From positions 434,001 to 498,000 of the forward strand of contig NZ_MQUS01000001.1 of NCBI RefSeq assembly GCF_001953885.1: a stretch of DNA of 64,000 bases, in the 5' to 3' direction. Shown here one piece after another: positions 60,645 through 64,000 of the stretch. How positions within the stretch are numbered: position 1 is the first letter of the stretch; each line of letters begins with the position of its first letter. Origin of the DNA: Streptomyces sp. IMTB 2501 (GTDB taxonomy: Bacteria > Actinomycetota > Actinomycetes > Streptomycetales > Streptomycetaceae). The translations under genes and the position numbers were made by a program. A model generated the notes under the pieces. That model was not told the origin of the DNA. It searched no databases and saw only the letters and a program-made list of their open reading frames with translations.

Positions 60645-62478
60645 GATCCGCTCCTCTCACCCGGGCCGCACCGGTCAGGCGGTCGACACCGGTCCTGCGG
60701 TCGGCACTGGCGTCCGCACCGCGCACCACTGCCGCCAGCCGCTCCAGCGCGGCCAGGCTGTGCCCCTCGACGAAGGCGTCCACGCTGGGCAGTGCCGCCG
60801 CCATCCCGGCGGCCAGCGGCGCGTAACCGGGGCGCGCCTTGCGGGGGTTCGCCCAGACCACCTGGTGGGCCAGGGCGTGCAGCCGGCGCATCTGCTGCCC
60901 GAGCAGCTCCGGATCGCCCCGCTCCCAGCCGTCCGAGAGCAGCACGACGATCGCCCCGCGGGCCATCCCACGCTGCCCCCAGCGGTTCAGGAACTCGCGC
61001 ACCAGCTCACCGAGCCGGGTGCCGCCGCGCCAGTCCGGCACGGCCGCCCCGACGGCCGTCATCGCCAAGTCCGGGTCGCGGTGCGAGAGTTCACGGGTGA
61101 CCCGGGTCAGCCGGGTGCCGATGGTGAACACTTCCGTGCGGCCCGCGCGTACCGCCGCATGCGCGAACCGCAGCAGCGCGTCGGCGTACGGCGCCATCGA
61201 ACCGCTCACATCGACGAGCAGCACCACCCGGCGGGGCCGCTCGACCCGGGCATGCCGGCGCAGCCGTGCCGGTTCCCCGCCCCGCCGCAGCAACTCCCGT
61301 ACGGTGCGCCGCGGATCGACCTCGCCGCGCCGGGCGGGCCTGCGCCGCGCCGAACGCCGCGCCTGCCCCCGCAGGGCGAAAGCGGCGAGCAGAGAGTGCA
61401 GTTGGGCCCGCTCGGCGGTGTCGAGCCCGGCGAAGTCGCGGTGCCGAAGCACCTCGGCCGAGCTGGCGAGCGCGGCGACGGGCGGTCCGGGCGGCTCGCC
61501 CTCGCTGGGCGTGCTCGACCCCACGGGAGCCTCCCGCGCGACGAGCCGGAGCCGGGCCGCGGGAGCGGCACGCACCGGGCGGGCGGTCTCCTCGGGGCAG
61601 GACCCGAAGTACGCGGCGAACACCCGCTCGTACCGCTCCAGATCGTCGTGCCCGCCGCACAACGTCGCCCGCCCCGCCCAGTACACGTCCGCTCGCACCC
61701 CCGGACGCAGGGCGGCCACGGCACGCAGGAACGCATACAGCCGCTCGGTGCTCGCGTCGACCCCGGCCGCCCGCAGCGCCCGCACAAAACCGATCAGCAC
61801 GGCGTCGGCCCCGAGCCGTTCGGCGTCCGTCCCCGGCTGTTCGGGGTCGGTGCCGGGTTGTTGGGCGTCCGTCCTGGGTTGTTCGGGGTCGGTCCCGGGT
61901 TGTTGGGCGTCCGTCCTGGGTTGTTCGGGGTCGGTCCCGGGTTGTCGGTCGTCCCACCTGGGTTGTTCGGGGTCGGCCCCGAGCCGTTCGGTGTCCGTCC
62001 CCGGCTGTTCGGGGTCGGTCCCGGGTTGTCGGTCGTCCCACCTCGGTTGTTCGGGGTCGGTCCCGGGCTGTTCGGCGTCCCTCCCCGGCCGCTCGCGATC
62101 CGTCCCGGGCTGTTCGGCGTCGCTCCCGAGCCCTTCGGGATCCGTGCCGGGCTGTTCGGCGTCCCTCCCCGGCCGCTCGCGATCCGTCCCGGGCTGTTCG
62201 GCGTCGCTCCCGAGTCGTTCGGCGTCGCTCCCGAGCCCTTCGGGATCCGTGCCGGGCTGTTCGGCGTCGCTCCCGAGCCCTTCGGGATCCGTGCCGAGCC
62301 GTCGGGCATCCGCCCCCAGCCCTTCGGCATCCGCCCCGTGCCGTGCGGCATCCGCCCTGTGCCGTGCGGCATCTGCCTTGTGCTGTGCGGCATCTGCCCC
62401 GTACCGTGCGGCATCCGCCCCGAGTCGTGCGGCATCCTGTTCCGGCGGAGGGTTTGTCCCGCTCCCGGTCCTGCTCAC
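60637..62478 (-). CDS. CoxE-like VWA protein with 30 heptapeptide repeats at its N-terminus
   Basis: A 613-aa protein. Residues 17-226 are 30 consecutive 7-residue repeats of the type EQPGTDP/ERLGSDA. The family part follows: ADAVLIGFVRALRAAGVDASTERLYAF at the start, and the von Willebrand A domain with its metal site VLLVDVSGSMAPY and DWRGGTRLG. It ends LAALERLAAVVRGA. CoxE proteins work with MoxR-type CoxD to mature the active site of CO-dehydrogenase family enzymes. The GTG start overlaps the end of the MoxR gene (GTGA). Typical relatives lack the repeat region; the enzyme part looks intact. Confidence 0.9.
   Translation of the reverse strand: MSRTGSGTNPPPEQDAARLGADAARYGADAAQHKADAARHRADAARHGADAEGLGADARRLGTDPEGLGSDAEQPGTDPEGLGSDAERLGSDAEQPGTDRERPGRDAEQPGTDPEGLGSDAEQPGTDRERPGRDAEQPGTDPEQPRWDDRQPGTDPEQPGTDTERLGADPEQPRWDDRQPGTDPEQPRTDAQQPGTDPEQPRTDAQQPGTDPEQPGTDAERLGADAVLIGFVRALRAAGVDASTERLYAFLRAVAALRPGVRADVYWAGRATLCGGHDDLERYERVFAAYFGSCPEETARPVRAAPAARLRLVAREAPVGSSTPSEGEPPGPPVAALASSAEVLRHRDFAGLDTAERAQLHSLLAAFALRGQARRSARRRPARRGEVDPRRTVRELLRRGGEPARLRRHARVERPRRVVLLVDVSGSMAPYADALLRFAHAAVRAGRTEVFTIGTRLTRVTRELSHRDPDLAMTAVGAAVPDWRGGTRLGELVREFLNRWGQRGMARGAIVVLLSDGWERGDPELLGQQMRRLHALAHQVVWANPRKARPGYAPLAAGMAAALPSVDAFVEGHSLAALERLAAVVRGADASADRRTGVDRLTGAARVRGADRA
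61801..62430 (-). repeat. 30-copy, 21-bp tandem repeat inside the CoxE-like gene
   Basis: The 630 bp encode 30 units of seven residues. Early units (near the protein start) are Ala-rich (ARLGADA, ARHRADA). Later ones follow E-[QGR]-[PL]-[GR]-[TSRW]-D-[APDRT]. Higher-order duplications occur: a four-unit block beginning EQPGTDR is present twice, as are blocks beginning EQPRWDD and EQPRTDA. Confidence 0.92.
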
Positions 62479-63359
62479 CGCCCTCGCCCGCCCCGGGCGG
62501 CGAGGACCGCGGTGAGATCGAGCCCCCGGGCCCGGTCCGTGTCCTCCCGGTACTTCAGCGCCGAGCCCAGTGTCGCCACCGCCAGCTCCGCGTCCACCTC
62601 GCTCGCCCCCAGCGCGTCCAGGGCCTCGGCCCAGTCCAGGGTCTCGGCGACACCGGGCGGTTTGAGCAGGTCGGCGCCGCGCAGCGCCTGCACCAGTGCC
62701 GTCACCTGTTCCGCCAGCCGTGCCGACACCCCGGGCAACCGGCGTCGCACGATGGCCAGTTCACGGGCGAAGGAGGGATGGTCGAACCAGTGGTAGAGGC
62801 AGCGCCGCTTCAGCGCGTCATGCACCTCCCGGGTCCGGTTCGAGGTCAGGACGACGACCGGCGGGTCTTCGGTGTGCAGCGTGCCCAGCTCCGGGATCGT
62901 GACGGAGTACTCGGACAGCAGCTCCAGCAGGAACGCCTCGAACTCGTCGTCGGCCCGGTCGATCTCGTCGACCAGCAGCACCGCCGGCTGCGTCTGCAGG
63001 GCCTGCAGCAGCGGGCGGGCGATGAGGAAACGGCGGTCGTACAGCTCGCTCTCCAAACGGTCCGCGTCCGTCACCCCGGCTGCCTCGGCGGCGCGCAGGT
63101 GCAGCAGCTGGCGAGGGAAGTCCCAGTCGTACAGGGCCTGTGAGGCGTCGATGCCCTCGTGGCACTGCAGCCGGATCAGCGGCGCGCCGAGTGCGTCGGC
63201 GAGGGCGGAAGCGAGCGCGGTCTTGCCCACGCCCGCGTCGCCCTCGCAGAACAGCGGCCGGTGCAGCCTCAGGGCCAGGAAGCAGGTGACGGCCAGCCCC
63301 TCGTCGACGAGGTACCCCGTCTCCTCCAGGCGGGCCCGCACCTGCTCCGGGTCGTCCAT
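62475..63359 (-). CDS. MoxR/CoxD-like AAA+ ATPase
   Basis: A 294-aa ATPase. Walker A is EGDAGVGKTALA, Walker B VLLVDEIDRADDEF and the sensor VVVLTSNRTREVHDALKRRCLYHWFDHPS, all typical of the MoxR family. LHRPLFCEGDAG and LIRLQCHEGIDASQALYDWDFPRQLL mark the CoxD branch. With the VWA protein it forms a chaperone pair for molybdo-hydroxylase maturation. Its end overlaps the VWA gene by 4 bp. Confidence 0.92.
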   Translation of the reverse strand: MDDPEQVRARLEETGYLVDEGLAVTCFLALRLHRPLFCEGDAGVGKTALASALADALGAPLIRLQCHEGIDASQALYDWDFPRQLLHLRAAEAAGVTDADRLESELYDRRFLIARPLLQALQTQPAVLLVDEIDRADDEFEAFLLELLSEYSVTIPELGTLHTEDPPVVVLTSNRTREVHDALKRRCLYHWFDHPSFARELAIVRRRLPGVSARLAEQVTALVQALRGADLLKPPGVAETLDWAEALDALGASEVDAELAVATLGSALKYREDTDRARGLDLTAVLAARGGRGR

Positions 63360-63374
63360 CGTGATGATCGGCGC

Positions 63375-64000
63375 TCACCCCATTCCGGTCGCGGCCAGCA
63401 CCGCCCGCCGGGTCAGGACACGCGCGAGGTGTTCCCGGTACTCCGGCGAGGCGGACACGTCCCTCGTCGGCCGGGTGCCCTCGGCCGCCGTCCCGGCGGC
63501 CCGGGCCACGGCGTCCGAGGCACCGACCCCGGCCAGCGCCGCCTCGGCCGCCGAGGCCCGCAGCGGGGTCGCGCCCATGTTGGTCAGCCCGATGCGTGCC
63601 TCGGCGATGTGCCCGTCGTCGCGCCGGACCAGCGCCGCGACACCGACGATCGCCCAAGCCTGGGCGACCCGGTGGAACTTCTCGTAGTGGAAGCCCCAGC
63701 CGTCCGTCTTCGGTACCCGTACCTCCACGAGGAGTTCGTCGGGCGCGAGCGCCGACTGGAGGTAGTCGACGAAGAAGTCCCGGGCCGGGATCGTGCGCCG
63801 GCCGTTCGGTCCGGCGGCGACGAGTTCGGCGTCCAGGGCCAGCGCCACCGCGGGCAAGTCTCCGGCGGGATCGGCGTGCGCCAGCGATCCGCCGAGGGTG
63901 CCCCGGTGCCGTACGGCGGGATCGGCGACCGTCGCCGTGGCTTCGGCCAGCAGACCGGCGTGGCGGCGCACCAGCGGGTCGCGGATCACGTCGTGGTGCG
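63375..64000 (-). CDS. FAD-binding medium subunit (CoxM-like) of a CO-dehydrogenase family enzyme, partial
   Basis: Only the C-terminal 208 residues are in the window; the reading frame is open to the edge (it continues HHDVIRDPLVRRH). The second FAD motif is clear: RGTLGGSLAHADPAGDLPAVALALDAEL. The rest (TIPARDFFVDYLQSALAPDELLVEVRVP, GFHYEKFHRVAQAWAIVGVAALV) matches the middle subunit. The full protein would be about 290 aa. It lies 15 bp upstream of the MoxR gene. Small and large subunits are expected beyond the edge. Confidence 0.9.
   Translation of the reverse strand, partial: HHDVIRDPLVRRHAGLLAEATATVADPAVRHRGTLGGSLAHADPAGDLPAVALALDAELVAAGPNGRRTIPARDFFVDYLQSALAPDELLVEVRVPKTDGWGFHYEKFHRVAQAWAIVGVAALVRRDDGHIAEARIGLTNMGATPLRASAAEAALAGVGASDAVARAAGTAAEGTRPTRDVSASPEYREHLARVLTRRAVLAATGMG

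Noticed and set aside
61801..62430. Possible CRISPR array
   Set aside because: Repeat units are directly adjacent without unique spacers and keep one reading frame; it is a coding minisatellite. No CRISPR array or cas gene was seen anywhere.
60580..62796. Plus-strand frame with a Gly-Val-Arg-Pro-type repeat opposite the CoxE-like gene
   Set aside because: The repeat is the mirror of the 21-bp array; the minus-strand gene overlaps its neighbours in operon style and has a VWA domain.
1..64000. tRNA, rRNA, riboswitch, replication origin or phage attachment site
   Set aside because: No cloverleaf, rRNA segment, known riboswitch core, DnaA-box cluster or integrase-linked repeat was recognised by eye; a covariance-model scan would be needed to exclude small RNAs.

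Overview
The window is high-GC DNA with strong G/C preference at third codon positions and GTG/TTG starts. It carries a SapB-type lanthipeptide cluster, a subtilisin-inhibitor (SSI) protein, several SpoIIE-type PP2C phosphatases, an actinobacterial-type cytochrome oxidase subunit IV and a Streptomyces-like dispersed intergenic repeat. All of this points to a Streptomyces (or close relative) chromosome. The many decayed genes and genes in small isolated units suggest an accessory or arm region rather than the core.

Layout. 0-9 kb: a phytanoyl-CoA dioxygenase-like oxygenase divergent from an AraC regulator; a membrane protein joining an ECF-sigma-like region, a zinc-binding anti-sigma-like motif, a transmembrane helix and a ricin-type lectin domain; a decayed gene interrupted by a 208-bp MITE-like element; a lipoprotein polysaccharide deacetylase; a DUF4232 lipoprotein; a Ser/Thr kinase divergent from an ECF sigma factor. 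9-20 kb: a PAS/PAS/GAF/PP2C/HATPase phosphatase, a secreted GH2 beta-galactosidase-like enzyme, ogt with a decayed 2OG-Fe(II) oxygenase beside it, a ribbon-helix-helix/Doc-like toxin-antitoxin pair, a second sigma-ZAS-lectin protein, and an SSI inhibitor. 20-29 kb: small membrane and redox genes (ICMT-like, DHA2 MFS pump, ArsR + SRPBCC, SDR, DMT-type permease, MGDG-synthase-like glycosyltransferase, YihY) with pseudogenes of a FAD monooxygenase and a polysaccharide deacetylase.

29-35.3 kb holds a compact peptide-export operon, read leftwards: a 71-aa double-glycine precursor, a HlyD-like protein, a C39 peptidase/permease/ATPase and a second permease/ATPase of the NHLP/NHLM type. No recognisable modification enzyme is present. 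35.8-40 kb has a hot-dog thioesterase, a secreted S1 protease and a second PP2C phosphatase. 40.5-47.8 kb is a complete SapB/AmfS cluster: RamC-like synthetase, 37-aa precursor, two ABC exporters and a convergent RamR-like regulator. A third phosphatase follows. 50.5-54.3 kb has a lone cytochrome b, oxidase subunit I and subunit IV without the rest of the respiratory set. 55-57.4 kb is a marR-MFS-isochorismatase operon. 58.9-64 kb is a molybdo-hydroxylase (CO-dehydrogenase family) maturation operon, cut by the right window edge, with CoxM-, MoxR-, CoxE-, XdhC- and CoxG-like proteins. The CoxE-like protein has an unusual N-terminus of 30 heptapeptide repeats.

How it works together: the two peptide operons share one plan, with a precursor, then a hairpin, then translationally coupled exporter genes. 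Signalling genes (two membrane sigma-like lectin proteins, an ECF/kinase pair, three phosphatases) are over-represented. All functions are inferred from sequence motifs and gene context only; no database search was run.
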